Origin: Actinomadura opuntiae
GTDB taxonomy: Bacteria; Actinomycetota; Actinomycetes; Streptosporangiales; Streptosporangiaceae
Assembly (NCBI RefSeq): GCF_030283205.1
Contig: NZ_JASNWF010000026.1
Location: 1 to 64,000 of the forward strand
Direction of reading: 5' to 3'
DNA: 64,000 nucleotides
The translations under genes and the position numbers were made by a program. Shown piece after piece: positions 1 through 8,497 of this stretch (position 1 is its first letter; every line of letters begins with the position of its first letter). The notes under the pieces were generated by a model. The model saw nothing but the letters and a program-made list of their open reading frames with translations. It was not told where the DNA came from and searched no databases.

Positions 1-69
1 GGGGCTCTGGGCGGCCAAGTCTCCTCAGCCATCGGACGGCGACTACATGGCAGCCATACCCAGAGCCCC
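1..69. repeat. Inverted repeat at the window edge
   Basis: Positions 1-11 (GGGGCTCTGGG) and 59-69 (CCCAGAGCCCC) are perfect 11-base inverted repeats separated by 47 bases. They sit upstream of the first gene. The repeat could be a terminator for a gene to the left, or an operator or leader structure. The left context is cut off, so I cannot choose. Confidence 0.5.
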
Positions 70-126
70 CGGGCCCACCGATCTTACGAACGACCAGTTC
101 AGACCCAAGGAAAAAGGTAGGACTCC

Positions 127-1596
127 ATGGCAACGACCGAGCTGCTGCTCAAGAACGTGCGGGTGGTCCGCCCCGACGCCCCCGAGGGCGCTGAGCCCGA
201 ACCGCTCGACATCGCCGTCAACGACGGCACCATCGTCCGCCTTGCGCCCGACCTTCCCGATGACGACGCCGCGACGGTGATCGACGGCGGCGGCAAGCTG
301 GCGTTCCCGGGCGTCGTCGACGCCCACCAGCATTGGGGCATCTACAACGAGCTGGCCACCGACGCCCGTTCGGAGAGCCGCGCCAGCGCGCAGGGCGGCG
401 TCACCACGTCGTTGACCTACATGCGCACGGGCCAGTACTACCTGAACAAGGGCGGCCCCTACCGCGAGTTCTTCCCCGAGGTGCTGAGCGCCGCCAGTGG
501 CAACGCCTATGTCGACTACGCGTTCCACCTTGCGCCGATGATGGCCGAGCACATCGACGAGATCCCGTACCTGGTGGAGGAGCACGGCGTCACCTCGTTC
601 AAGATCTTCATGTTCTACGGCAGCCACGGGCTGCACGGGCGCTCCACCAGCCAGAGCGAGTTCCTGATGACGCCGCCGGACGAGCGGTACGACATCGCGC
701 ACTTCGAGTTCGTCATGCGCGGCATCCAGAAGGCCCGCGAGCAGCTGACGGACTACGCCGACCACATCTCCCTGTCGCTGCACTGCGAGACCGCCGAGAT
801 CATGACGGCCTACACCAAGATGGTCGAGCAGGAGGGCAAGCTCACCGGGCTGCGCGCCTACAGCGCGTCGCGTCCGCCGCACTCGGAGGGCCTGGCCGTC
901 ACCATCGCGTCCTACCTCGCGCACGAGACGGGCCTGCCGAACATCAACCTGCTGCACCTGTCGTCGGAGAAGGCGCTGTCGGCGGCGCTGACCATGGCGT
1001 CGGCGTTCCCGCACATCGACTTCCGCCGCGAGGTCACCATCGGCCACCTGCTCGCCGACGTCGACACCGCGCACGGCCTGGGCGGCAAGGTCAACCCGCC
1101 GCTGCGCGAGCGCGAGGACGTCGAGGCGCTGTGGCGGCACGTCCTGGCCGGCGAGGTCGACTGGATCGTCAGCGACCACGCCTGCTGCCGCGACGAGATG
1201 AAGTTCGGCGCCGACCGCGACGACGTCTTCCTGGCCAAGTCCGGGTTCGGCGGCGCCGAGTACCTGCTGCCGGGCCTGGTCGGCGAGGGCCTCAAGCGCG
1301 GCCTGCCGCTCCAGCGCGTCGCGCAGCTGACCTCGTGGAACCCCGCCCGCCGCTACGGCCTGCTCACCAAGGGCACGATCGCCGAGGGCTACGACGCCGA
1401 CATCGCGCTGGTCGACCCGGACGTGTCCTGGACGGTCCGCGCCGCCGACTCCGAGTCCGCGCAGGAGTACACCCCGTTCGAGGGCTTCCCGATGACCGCG
1501 AAGGTCACCGACACCTTCGTGCGCGGGCACCACGTCTACGGCGACGACCGGGTGCTCGGCGACCCGGTCGGCACGTACCTGCGCCGCGGGCGCTGA
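127..1596 (+). CDS. Amidohydrolase, hydantoinase/dihydroorotase type
   Basis: A 489-residue metal-dependent hydrolase of the cyclic-amidohydrolase group (dihydroorotase, dihydropyrimidinase/hydantoinase, allantoinase), which opens cyclic amide rings in the cytosol. The expected binuclear site is visible: HQH at residues 67-69, a lysine that would be carboxylated (K159 in SFKIFMFYG), H219, H277 (LLHLSS) and D350 (SDHACC). The C-terminal composite domain ends with a typical GYDADIALVDP segment. The ATG follows a purine-rich AAGGAAAAAGGTAGGA sequence. An IclR regulator begins 20 bases downstream on the same strand, suggesting a catabolic unit for a hydantoin-, pyrimidine- or ureide-like compound. 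The exact substrate cannot be read from the sequence. Confidence 0.88.
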   Translation: MATTELLLKNVRVVRPDAPEGAEPEPLDIAVNDGTIVRLAPDLPDDDAATVIDGGGKLAFPGVVDAHQHWGIYNELATDARSESRASAQGGVTTSLTYMRTGQYYLNKGGPYREFFPEVLSAASGNAYVDYAFHLAPMMAEHIDEIPYLVEEHGVTSFKIFMFYGSHGLHGRSTSQSEFLMTPPDERYDIAHFEFVMRGIQKAREQLTDYADHISLSLHCETAEIMTAYTKMVEQEGKLTGLRAYSASRPPHSEGLAVTIASYLAHETGLPNINLLHLSSEKALSAALTMASAFPHIDFRREVTIGHLLADVDTAHGLGGKVNPPLREREDVEALWRHVLAGEVDWIVSDHACCRDEMKFGADRDDVFLAKSGFGGAEYLLPGLVGEGLKRGLPLQRVAQLTSWNPARRYGLLTKGTIAEGYDADIALVDPDVSWTVRAADSESAQEYTPFEGFPMTAKVTDTFVRGHHVYGDDRVLGDPVGTYLRRGR

Positions 1597-1603
1597 CGGC
1601 TCC

Positions 1604-1609
1604 TAGGAT
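1604..1609 (+). promoter_or_regulatory. -10 element (TAGGAT) of the IclR gene, leaderless
   Basis: TAGGAT is followed by six bases and then the GTG start at 1616. This places the expected transcription start at the start codon, so the mRNA would be leaderless. It implies a promoter in the short gap after the amidohydrolase. Confidence 0.5.
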
Positions 1610-1615
1610 CATCGG

Positions 1616-2413
1616 GTGACCGACCAGACCGTGGAACGGCAGTCCTCCGGCACCGAGGTGGCCGGGCGGGTCGCCGACGTGCTGCTGCTGTTCGCCGGGG
1701 GCCCGCAGTACCTCGGCGTCAGCGCGATCAGCCGCGAGCTCGGCATCTCCAAGGCCGTCGTGCACCGCATCCTGCGGTCGCTGGTGTCGCGGGAGATGCT
1801 GGAGACCGACCCCGGCGGGTACCGGCTCGGGCCCGCCGCCGTCGCGCTCGGCGTCAGCGCGCTGCGCCGGTTCAACGTCCGCAACGCCGCCGCGCCGGTG
1901 CTGCGCCGGCTGCGCGACGAGACCGGCGAGACGACGACGCTGTCCGGCCTGGTCGCCGACGAGCGGGTCTACCTCGACCAGTTCGAGAGCCCGCACGAGG
2001 TGAAGATGACGGTCGAGGTCGGCCGCCGGTTCCCGCTGCACGCGGGCTCCTCGGGCAAGGTGATCCTCGCCTTCCTGCCCGAGGAGCGCCGCGAGGCGCT
2101 GCTGGCGCGGCCGCTGGCCGCGCTGACGCCCGGCACCGTCACGGACGTGGCGGCGTTGCGCGCGCAGCTCGCCGAGACCGCGCGCGACGGCGTCGGCGTC
2201 TCGCTCGGCGAGCGGCAGGCCGACGCCGGGTCGGTCGCCGCCCCGCTGTTCGGCCCGGACGGCGAGGTGCACGGCTCGATCAGCGTCTGCGGGCCCCGGC
2301 ACCGCTTCACCCCGGAGGCGATCGACCGGTACCGGACGCTCGTCCGCGACGCCGCCGAGGAGATCACCCGGAACTGGACGACGCGGGGCCGACCGTCCGG
2401 AAGTGGGTCGTGA
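1616..2413 (+). CDS. IclR family transcriptional regulator
   Basis: A 265-residue IclR-type repressor or activator. The N-terminal winged helix-turn-helix covers roughly residues 18-85 (ISRELGISKAVVHRILRSL), followed by the C-terminal ligand-binding GAF-like domain (HAGSSGKVILAFLPEE and a terminal dimer segment). IclR proteins usually sense a small catabolite and control an adjacent pathway. The neighbour here is the amidohydrolase, so control of ring-amide breakdown is a reasonable inference. The GTG start sits seven bases after TAGGAT, indicating a leaderless transcript. The last 50 bases overlap the 3' end of the convergent phosphoesterase gene. Confidence 0.9.
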   Translation: MTDQTVERQSSGTEVAGRVADVLLLFAGGPQYLGVSAISRELGISKAVVHRILRSLVSREMLETDPGGYRLGPAAVALGVSALRRFNVRNAAAPVLRRLRDETGETTTLSGLVADERVYLDQFESPHEVKMTVEVGRRFPLHAGSSGKVILAFLPEERREALLARPLAALTPGTVTDVAALRAQLAETARDGVGVSLGERQADAGSVAAPLFGPDGEVHGSISVCGPRHRFTPEAIDRYRTLVRDAAEEITRNWTTRGRPSGSGS

Positions 2414-3116
2414 AGCGCCGCTGGTCGTCCAGCGTGTGGAACGCGACGCCGGGTGGCGCCGCGTAGTCGGCGACCGCGCCGTCCTGTCCGGGCAGCCGGA
2501 TCGTGGAGACGACCCCCGGCGCCACCAGCAGCGGCCGTCCGGCGAACGTCGTGACCGCCGCAGTGTGCGCATGCCCGCACAGCACCGCCACCACCTGCGG
2601 GTTCCTCTTGAGCACAGCGGCGAGACGGTCCTCACCGAACTGCCGGATCGCGTCCACGTACGGGACGTTCAGCGTGACCGGCGGATGGTGGAAGCAGACG
2701 AAGGCGGGAGCGTCGGGCTGCTCGCCGAGCACGCCGTCCAACCAGGTGATCGTCTCGTCGTCGAGGAACCCGTGATCCTCCCCGGGGACGGACGAGTCGC
2801 ACATGGCGAAGACCGCGCCGCCGACCGTGTGCACCCGGTTGACCGGCCCGCCGGACGGCTCCTCGCCGAGCAGCGCCTTGCGGAAGGCCTCCCGCCGGTC
2901 GTGGTTGCCCGGGCACGTCAGCACCGGGAGCGGCGACCGGAGTACCGCGCGGGCCTGCTCGTACTCGGCGGGCGCGCCGTGGTCGGCGATGTCGCCGGTC
3001 ACGAGGACGGCGTCGAGCGGCAGGCCGTCCAGCCGGCGCATGACGCGGCGGGCGCGTTCGAGGGCGCGCTCCCCGCCGTCGAGGTGGGTGTCGCTGAGCT
3101 GCGCGAAAGTGAGCAT
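2364..3116 (-). CDS. Metallophosphoesterase, cyclic nucleotide phosphodiesterase-like
   Basis: A 250-residue calcineurin-like phosphoesterase of the CpdA/Rv0805 type. All five metal-site blocks are present in order: SDTHLD (D9, H11), VTGDIADHG, PGNHD, FHHPP and CGHAHT. This family hydrolyses cyclic nucleotides and other phosphodiesters; the natural substrate cannot be told here. No signal peptide is seen, so it should be cytosolic. It diverges from the MocR regulator across 46 bases and overlaps the IclR gene tail-to-tail by 50 bases. Its ATG lies six bases after a minus-strand TAGGTT, suggesting a leaderless mRNA. Confidence 0.88.
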   Translation of the reverse strand: MLTFAQLSDTHLDGGERALERARRVMRRLDGLPLDAVLVTGDIADHGAPAEYEQARAVLRSPLPVLTCPGNHDRREAFRKALLGEEPSGGPVNRVHTVGGAVFAMCDSSVPGEDHGFLDDETITWLDGVLGEQPDAPAFVCFHHPPVTLNVPYVDAIRQFGEDRLAAVLKRNPQVVAVLCGHAHTAAVTTFAGRPLLVAPGVVSTIRLPGQDGAVADYAAPPGVAFHTLDDQRRFTTHFRTVGPASSSSG

Positions 3117-3122
3117 GCCGCG

Positions 3123-3128
3123 AACCTA
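3123..3128 (-). promoter_or_regulatory. -10 element (TAGGTT) of the phosphoesterase gene
   Basis: On the minus strand TAGGTT is followed by six bases and then the ATG at 3116, the leaderless arrangement that recurs in this window. Confidence 0.5.
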
Positions 3129-3148
3129 GGCACCGACCGGACCGACTT

Positions 3149-3186
3149 TAAGATCCAGTTCCATGGCGAAAGACTGGACCAGTTCC
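3149..3186 (+). promoter_or_regulatory. MocR promoter and candidate autoregulatory operator
   Basis: TAAGAT (3149-3154) lies eight bases before the MocR ATG at 3163. CCAGTTCC occurs as a direct repeat at 3155-3162 and 3179-3186, and TCCAGT (3154-3159) is mirrored by ACTGGA (3173-3178). MocR regulators commonly bind direct repeats near their own start, so this is a plausible self-binding site spanning the start codon. Binding itself is inference. Confidence 0.4.
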
Positions 3187-4629
3187 GGAGTGGACCTGCA
3201 TCTGGAGCTCGATCCGTCCGGCGGGCGCCGGGACGCCCTCGAACGGGCCCTGCGCGACGCGATCCGCACCGGGCGCCTCGGGCCCGGCGCGGCCGTCCCC
3301 TCGACGCGCGCCCTCGCCGCGCAGCTCGGGGTCTCGCGCGGGACCGTGACGGCCGCCTACGACCAGCTGGCCGCCGAGGGCTACCTGACCGCGCGGCAGG
3401 GCGCCGCCACCCGCGTCGCCGAGATCCGCCCCGCCGAACCGCAAGCGCCGCGCCCCCGCCCGGCTCTCGCGGCAGCGCCCGCCTGGGCCGGTTCGTGGGC
3501 GACCGCCGGGACGGTGGCGCACGACCTCCGCCCGGGCCGTCCCGACCTCGGCACCTTCCCCGCCTCGGCCTGGCTGCGCTCGACCCGCCGCGTCCTGAAC
3601 ACCGCGCCGCCGGAGGCGCACGCGCTCAGCGACCCGCGCGGACGCCCCGAACTGCGCGCCGCGCTGGCCGGATACCTGCGCCGCGTCCGGGGCGTGGACG
3701 CCGACCCGGAGCGGATCGTGATCACGTCCGGGTACGCGCAGGCCCTCGGGCTGCTCGCCCGCGTCCTCGCCGACGCCGGGACGTCCGCGATCGCCATGGA
3801 GGAGCCCGGCCACCCCTACCACCGCGCCATCGTCGAGTGCGCCGGGCTGCGGGTCGCGCCGCTCCCGGTGGACGACGGCGGTGCCCGCACCGACCTGCTC
3901 GGAGACGTCGGCGCCGCCGTGCTCACCCCGGCGCACCAGTACCCCGCCGGCGCGACGCTCGCCCCGGACCGCCGCCGCGCCGCGACCGCCTGGGCCCGCG
4001 GGACCGGCGGGATCATCGTCGAGGACGACTACGACGGCGAGTTCCGCTACGACCGCCAGCCCGTCGGGTCGCTGCAGGGCACCGCGCCCGGCCACGTCGT
4101 CTACGCGGGCACCGCGTCCAAGACGCTGGCCCCGGCACTGCGCCTGGCCTGGACGGTGCTGCCCGCCGGCCTGGTCGAGCCGGTGACGGAGGCCAAGCGG
4201 CTCGCCGACGCGCACACCCCGTCGCTCGGGCAGCTCGTCCTCGCCGACATGATCGACAGGCACGCCTACGACCGGCACGTCCGCGCCGCCCGCCTGCGCT
4301 ACCGGCGCCGCCGCGACGCGCTGGTGGCCGCGCTGCGGCGCCGGGCGCCGCACGTCCGGGTGCTGGGCGTCGCGGCCGGGCTGCACGCGCTCGTCCTGCT
4401 GCCGGACGGCGGCCCCGGCGAGGAGGAGATCATGGCCCGCGCCGCGGCCCGCGACCTGGCACTGCAGCCGCTCGGCGAGTTCTGGCAGCGTCCGGACGGC
4501 CGGCCGCGCGGCCTCGTCGTCGGCTACAGCACCCCGCTCCAGGCCGGCTACCCCGCGGCCCTCGACGCGCTGTGCTCGGTCCTGGCGTACAAACCGCGAT
4601 CGGTCCGGTTTGTCGGCCCTGGTCATTAG
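3163..4629 (+). CDS. MocR-type GntR regulator with aminotransferase-like domain
   Basis: A 488-residue fusion of an N-terminal GntR winged helix (about residues 20-85, with STRALAAQLGVSRGTVTAAYDQ) and a fold-type I aminotransferase domain. The aminotransferase region shows the EDDYDGEFRYDR block and the PLP lysine context GTASKTLAPALRL. MocR/PdxR proteins bind pyridoxal phosphate or an aldimine and regulate vitamin B6 or amine metabolism. No pdxS/pdxT genes lie beside it; the next gene on the same strand is bioB, 33 bases downstream. Control of bioB or of its own gene is therefore possible but not shown. Confidence 0.9.
   Translation: MAKDWTSSGVDLHLELDPSGGRRDALERALRDAIRTGRLGPGAAVPSTRALAAQLGVSRGTVTAAYDQLAAEGYLTARQGAATRVAEIRPAEPQAPRPRPALAAAPAWAGSWATAGTVAHDLRPGRPDLGTFPASAWLRSTRRVLNTAPPEAHALSDPRGRPELRAALAGYLRRVRGVDADPERIVITSGYAQALGLLARVLADAGTSAIAMEEPGHPYHRAIVECAGLRVAPLPVDDGGARTDLLGDVGAAVLTPAHQYPAGATLAPDRRRAATAWARGTGGIIVEDDYDGEFRYDRQPVGSLQGTAPGHVVYAGTASKTLAPALRLAWTVLPAGLVEPVTEAKRLADAHTPSLGQLVLADMIDRHAYDRHVRAARLRYRRRRDALVAALRRRAPHVRVLGVAAGLHALVLLPDGGPGEEEIMARAAARDLALQPLGEFWQRPDGRPRGLVVGYSTPLQAGYPAALDALCSVLAYKPRSVRFVGPGH
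4590..4612. promoter_or_regulatory. Inverted repeat upstream of bioB (possible operator)
   Basis: CAAACCG (4590-4596) and CGGTTTG (4606-4612) form a perfect 7-base inverted repeat around a 9-base spacer containing CGATCG. It lies inside the MocR 3' end, about 50-70 bases before the bioB start. It could be an operator or part of a hairpin; the regulator is unknown. Confidence 0.35.
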
Positions 4630-4662
4630 CGCCGGAGGGGGGTTCTGCAAGGATCGTCTGCC

Positions 4663-5724
4663 ATGAGCCTTCTCGAGACCCTGGCCGGCAAGGGACTGCG
4701 GCGCGAGCCGCCGACGCGGGACGAGGCGCTGGCGGTGCTGGCGACGTCCGACGACGACCTCCTCGACGTGGTGGCCGCCGCGGGCCGCGTCCGCCGGCAC
4801 TGGTTCGGCCGCCGGGTCAAGCTGAACTACCTGGTCAACCTCAAGTCCGGGCTGTGCCCCGAGGACTGCTCGTACTGCTCGCAGCGGCTCGGCTCGCAGG
4901 CCGACGTCCTCAAGTACACCTGGCTGAAGCCCGAGGAGGCCGCCGACGCCGCCGCGGCCGGGATGGCGGCGGGCGCCAAGCGCGTCTGCCTGGTCGCCAG
5001 CGGCCGCGGGCCCACCGACCGGGACGTCGAGCGCGTCGCCGACACCATCGCCGCGATCAAGGAGCGCGGCGACGTGGAGATCTGCGCCTGCCTCGGCCTG
5101 CTCCGCGACGGCCAGGGCGAGCGGCTCGCCGAGGCCGGCGCCCACGCCTACAACCACAACCTCAACACCTCCGAGGGCGTGTACGCCGACATCTGCTCCA
5201 CGCACGACTTCAGCGACCGCCAGGACACCGTCAAGAAGTCCAAGGACGCCGGGCTGTCCCCGTGCTCCGGGCTGATCGCCGGCATGGGGGAGACCGACGA
5301 GGACCTCGTCGACGTCGCGTTCGCCCTGCGCGACCTGGGCGTCGACTCCGTCCCGGTCAACTTCCTCATCCCGTTCGACGGCACCCCGCTGGCCGAGCGG
5401 TGGACGCTGACCCCGCAGCGCTGCCTGCGCATCCTGGCGATGGTCCGGTTCGTCAACCCGGACGTGGAGGTCCGGCTCGCCGGCGGCCGCGAGATCCACC
5501 TGCGCAGCCTCCAGCCGCTCGCCCTGCACATCGTGAACTCGATCTTCCTGGGCGACTACCTGACCAGCGAGGGCCAGGCCGGCAAGGCCGACCTGGAGAT
5601 GATCGAGGACCTCGGGTTCGAGGTGGAGGGCGCCGACACGCCCAGCATGCCCGAGCACCGCCGCACCGAGGCCGTGGCCGTGCGCCGCCGCGGCGCCGGC
5701 ACGGCGCTGCCGCCGAACGCCTGA
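4663..5724 (+). CDS. bioB: Biotin synthase BioB
   Basis: A 353-residue radical-SAM enzyme that inserts sulfur into dethiobiotin in the last step of biotin synthesis. The radical-SAM cluster motif CPEDCSYC is at C65, C69 and C72. The cysteines and arginine expected for the auxiliary [2Fe-2S] cluster appear in VCLVASGRG, ICACLG and VRLAGGRE. The YNHNLNTS and FLIPFDGTPL blocks are typical of the family. No bioA, bioD or bioF is adjacent. The short C-terminal tail after GFEVEG is variable. A GGAGGGGGG run lies about 20 bases before the ATG, too far to be a good Shine-Dalgarno site, so translation may use a short or absent leader. The enzyme depends on Fe-S supply, for which the SUF operon lies 47 kb away. 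Confidence 0.95.
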   Translation: MSLLETLAGKGLRREPPTRDEALAVLATSDDDLLDVVAAAGRVRRHWFGRRVKLNYLVNLKSGLCPEDCSYCSQRLGSQADVLKYTWLKPEEAADAAAAGMAAGAKRVCLVASGRGPTDRDVERVADTIAAIKERGDVEICACLGLLRDGQGERLAEAGAHAYNHNLNTSEGVYADICSTHDFSDRQDTVKKSKDAGLSPCSGLIAGMGETDEDLVDVAFALRDLGVDSVPVNFLIPFDGTPLAERWTLTPQRCLRILAMVRFVNPDVEVRLAGGREIHLRSLQPLALHIVNSIFLGDYLTSEGQAGKADLEMIEDLGFEVEGADTPSMPEHRRTEAVAVRRRGAGTALPPNA

Positions 5725-5733
5725 CCGCCCGTC

Positions 5734-5765
5734 CCGGCGCCCGGCCGCACTCGGGCGGGCGCCGG
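5734..5765. terminator. Bidirectional hairpin between bioB and the oxidase
   Basis: CCGGCGCCCG (5734-5743) pairs with CGGGCGCCGG (5756-5765), a perfect 10-bp stem with a 12-base loop, between two convergent genes. No U-run is seen, as is common for actinobacterial terminators. Confidence 0.6.
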
Positions 5766-5773
5766 AACGGCCG

Positions 5774-7336
5774 TCACCCGGACTTGGCGATGATGTCGGC
5801 GATGTTCCGCTCGGTCAGGGCCGCGATCGTGAACGACGGGTTGGCGCCGCCGACGCTGCCGGGGATCATCGACCCGTCCAGCGCGTACAGGCCCTTGTAG
5901 CCCTTCACCCGCCCGTACAGGTCGGACGACTCGCCCAGCACGCAGCCGCCCAGCGGATGCGCGGTCAGCGTCGCCGGCCACCTCACCGAGATCGGGATGG
6001 CGTCGGAGTTGGCGTGCATGACCTTGTTCACCCAGTCCGACGCCGACTTGGCCGCCGCGTCCGCCTTGCCCGCCCAGTCCGTCAGCTTCACCTGCTTGCT
6101 CGCCTTGTCGTAGACGAACGCGGCCCGGTTCTCCGTGTCGGCGGTCATCACCAGCGTCTGAAGGATCGGCAGGCCCTGCGCCTCGATCAGCTGCCAGCTC
6201 TCCACGCGGATCGGAAGCGCGAACTCCCCGTCCACGAAGATCGTGGACGCGCTCGGCGCGCCCTGGCTCGGCCCGGCCGGGCCCGTGTAGCTGTAGCCCG
6301 CGTACTGGTCGCCGTTGTCGCCGAAGCCCGTCCCCACCGAGGCGGCCAGGTCGGGCAGCGCGCCGGTCTCCCGCGCCGCGACGAGCAGCCGGTTGGTGTT
6401 GAGCGTCCCGGCGCACAGGAACAGCATGTCGCAGGTGTACTCGACGGTGTCGAGGGTCTTGCCCGCGGTGTCGAGGTGCCGGACCGCGAGCCGGTACCGC
6501 CCGTCCGTCCCGACGCCGATGGACTCCACCTCGCTCATCGTCTGGAACTGCACCTTCCCGGTGGCCTTCGCCGCCGGGATGTAGTTCACCGTGAGGCTGT
6601 TCTTGGCGCCGTCACTGCACCCGAAATCGGTCTCGCCCGCGATGGCCGACGGCCGCACGGTCCCGGAGAGCTCCTTGCGGATGACGTCCCAGTTGAACAT
6701 CGACAGCAGCTTCTCGGAGCTGTACCCGGCCTTCGCGATGTGCTGGTCCCACACCCGCGAGTGCGTGAACGGCGCCGACCCGTAAATGTCGTCCGGCATC
6801 ACGCTGGGTTTCAGTACCGACTGCACCATCGGATACCACTTGGACGTCATCTCCTGATAGGTGATGCCGGTCGGGAACAGCCTCTCGAAGTACTTCTGCG
6901 GCGGCGCCACGGTCGCGCACGTGTAGACCAGCGACCCGCCGCCGAGGCCCGCCCCGCACGCGATGTTGAGGTTCTTCTCGTTCGACACCTCCATGACGCC
7001 CGCGTACGGCGTCATCGGGAACGGCAGCACCATCGGCCAGTCGGCGTAGGTGCGGAACCAGAACATCTTCTCGCTGTAGTTCAGCTGCGACCCGAACACC
7101 GCCTTCTGCGGGTCGGTCGGCCATTCCTGCCCGCGTTCCAGGACGAGCGTGTCGACGCCCGCCTGCCCGAGCCGGTACGCGCTGATCGACCCGCCGAAAC
7201 CGGAGCCGACCACGATCGCCTTGTAGTCCGTCCGTCCCGCCGCGGCCGCGGGACGGCCGAGCGCCCCGCCCAGCGCGACGGCCAGCCCGCTCCCCGCGGA
7301 CACCTGCAGAAATGATCGGCGACTGAGAGTGCTCAT
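5774..7336 (-). CDS. Secreted GMC oxidoreductase, cholesterol-oxidase-like
   Basis: A 520-residue FAD enzyme of the cholesterol oxidase branch of the GMC family, which oxidises and isomerises 3-beta-hydroxysterols. The N-terminus carries a twin-arginine signal (SRRSFL at residues 5-10, hydrophobic stretch, Ala-rich cleavage site near 33), so it is probably exported folded with its cofactor. The FAD motif GSGFGG is at 44-49. The C-terminal AHPLGGCVLG and PGSVGGANPSFTIAALTERN blocks hold the histidine and asparagine expected at the active site. I chose the ATG at 7336 because GGAGG precedes it by nine bases and it begins directly with the Tat signal; an upstream in-frame start at 7423 would add 29 unrelated residues. 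The exact sterol substrate is inferred. Confidence 0.85.
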   Translation of the reverse strand: MSTLSRRSFLQVSAGSGLAVALGGALGRPAAAAGRTDYKAIVVGSGFGGSISAYRLGQAGVDTLVLERGQEWPTDPQKAVFGSQLNYSEKMFWFRTYADWPMVLPFPMTPYAGVMEVSNEKNLNIACGAGLGGGSLVYTCATVAPPQKYFERLFPTGITYQEMTSKWYPMVQSVLKPSVMPDDIYGSAPFTHSRVWDQHIAKAGYSSEKLLSMFNWDVIRKELSGTVRPSAIAGETDFGCSDGAKNSLTVNYIPAAKATGKVQFQTMSEVESIGVGTDGRYRLAVRHLDTAGKTLDTVEYTCDMLFLCAGTLNTNRLLVAARETGALPDLAASVGTGFGDNGDQYAGYSYTGPAGPSQGAPSASTIFVDGEFALPIRVESWQLIEAQGLPILQTLVMTADTENRAAFVYDKASKQVKLTDWAGKADAAAKSASDWVNKVMHANSDAIPISVRWPATLTAHPLGGCVLGESSDLYGRVKGYKGLYALDGSMIPGSVGGANPSFTIAALTERNIADIIAKSG

Positions 7337-7498
7337 TGGGGTGAACCTCCGGCCTCGGGGTGGTTGCCGGAAACTGTCACCCACGCCTGCGGCGCGCGGA
7401 ATGAAGCCTGTGACCAACTTCACTCCGCGGCTTTGTCAATGGACTGACAGAACGGAAATCCGTTGCGCCCGAACCCGCAGGATCGGCAGCATGCGGGA

Positions 7499-8497
7499 AT
7501 GATCCCGCCCGCCGACGCCACACCCGCCACGCCGGAAACGCCCGCCACACCGCCCCCTGCCGCCGGTGAACGCCTCCCGTGGACGGCCGTCCCCGCCGCC
7601 CTGCGCACCGCCGTCGAAGAGGCCCTCGGCGGGCGCGTCGCCGAGGCGGTCACCCAGCGCGGCGGCTTCTCCCCGGGCGTGGCCGCCCGCCTGCGGCTCG
7701 CCGACGGCCGCCGCGCCTTCGTCAAGGCGGTCGGGCCGCACCTGAATCCCGACAGCCCGGACATCCACCGGTCCGAGGCGACGATCGCCGCCGCGCTGCC
7801 CGCCCACGCGCCCACGCCCGCGTTCCTCGGGTCGTTCGACCGCGACGGCTGGGTGGTCCTGCTGTTCGAGGACGTGGACGGCGCGCCCCCGGCGCAGCCC
7901 TGGATCCGCGCCGAACTGGACCGGGTCCTAGACGCCGTGGACGACCTGGCCCGCAGCCTGACCCCTGCCCCCGTCCACGCCCCGTCGGCCGAGTTCCGCT
8001 TCGCCGACGAGTTCCGCGGCTGGCGCCTCCTCGCCGATGCGCACCGCCGGGGCGAGGACGACCTGACCGGCCTCGACCCGTGGGCCGCCCGCCACCTGCC
8101 TCAACTGGCGGCCCGCGAACCCGCCTGGCCCGCCGCCGTCCACGGCACCACCCTCGCCCACGCCGACCTGCGCGCCGACAACCTCCTCCTCACACCCGAC
8201 CGAGTGGTCGTCGTCGACTGGCCCTGGGCCTGCACGGCCGCCCCCTGTTTCGACCTGCTGCTGCTCCTGCCCAGCGTCCGCATGCAGGGCGGCCCGCCCT
8301 GCGAACCGCTCTTCGCCGCCCACCCCCTCGCCCGCGACGCCGACCCTGACGCGGTGACGACCGCCCTCATCGCCTGGGCCGGCTTCCTCGTCTGGAACGG
8401 CCGCCAACCCCCGCCACCCGGCCTGCCCACCCTCCGCGCCTTCCAGACCGCCCAAGGCACCGCCGCCCTCGAATGGCTGAAAACCCGAACGCTCTGA
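7499..8497 (+). CDS. Phosphotransferase family protein (APH-like kinase fold)
   Basis: A 332-residue protein of the aminoglycoside phosphotransferase/choline kinase fold. A Pro/Ala/Thr-rich head (residues 1-25) is followed by an N-lobe with FVKAVGP, which would hold the ATP-binding lysine. The catalytic loop HADLRADNLLL and the metal-binding VVVDWPWA follow. Homologues phosphorylate very different small molecules and most are not resistance enzymes, so no substrate is assigned. The start is uncertain: ATG at 7499 is preferred over an in-frame TTG at 7463. A four-codon ORF (ATG at 7491) ends across the 7499 ATG in an ATGA overlap. The 3' end overlaps the next small gene by 25 bases. Confidence 0.75.
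   Translation: MIPPADATPATPETPATPPPAAGERLPWTAVPAALRTAVEEALGGRVAEAVTQRGGFSPGVAARLRLADGRRAFVKAVGPHLNPDSPDIHRSEATIAAALPAHAPTPAFLGSFDRDGWVVLLFEDVDGAPPAQPWIRAELDRVLDAVDDLARSLTPAPVHAPSAEFRFADEFRGWRLLADAHRRGEDDLTGLDPWAARHLPQLAAREPAWPAAVHGTTLAHADLRADNLLLTPDRVVVVDWPWACTAAPCFDLLLLLPSVRMQGGPPCEPLFAAHPLARDADPDAVTTALIAWAGFLVWNGRQPPPPGLPTLRAFQTAQGTAALEWLKTRTL

Noticed and set aside
2403..5900. Very long reading frame of 1165 codons on the plus strand
   Set aside because: It runs antisense or out of frame through four recognisable genes and encodes Arg/Pro/Ala-rich nonsense, as expected at high GC.
7491..7502. Four-codon upstream ORF (ATGCGGGAATGA) before the phosphotransferase
   Set aside because: Too short to support as a gene; noted only because it overlaps the chosen start.
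7499..8497. Aminoglycoside resistance gene
   Set aside because: Only the general kinase fold is visible; nothing ties it to aminoglycosides.
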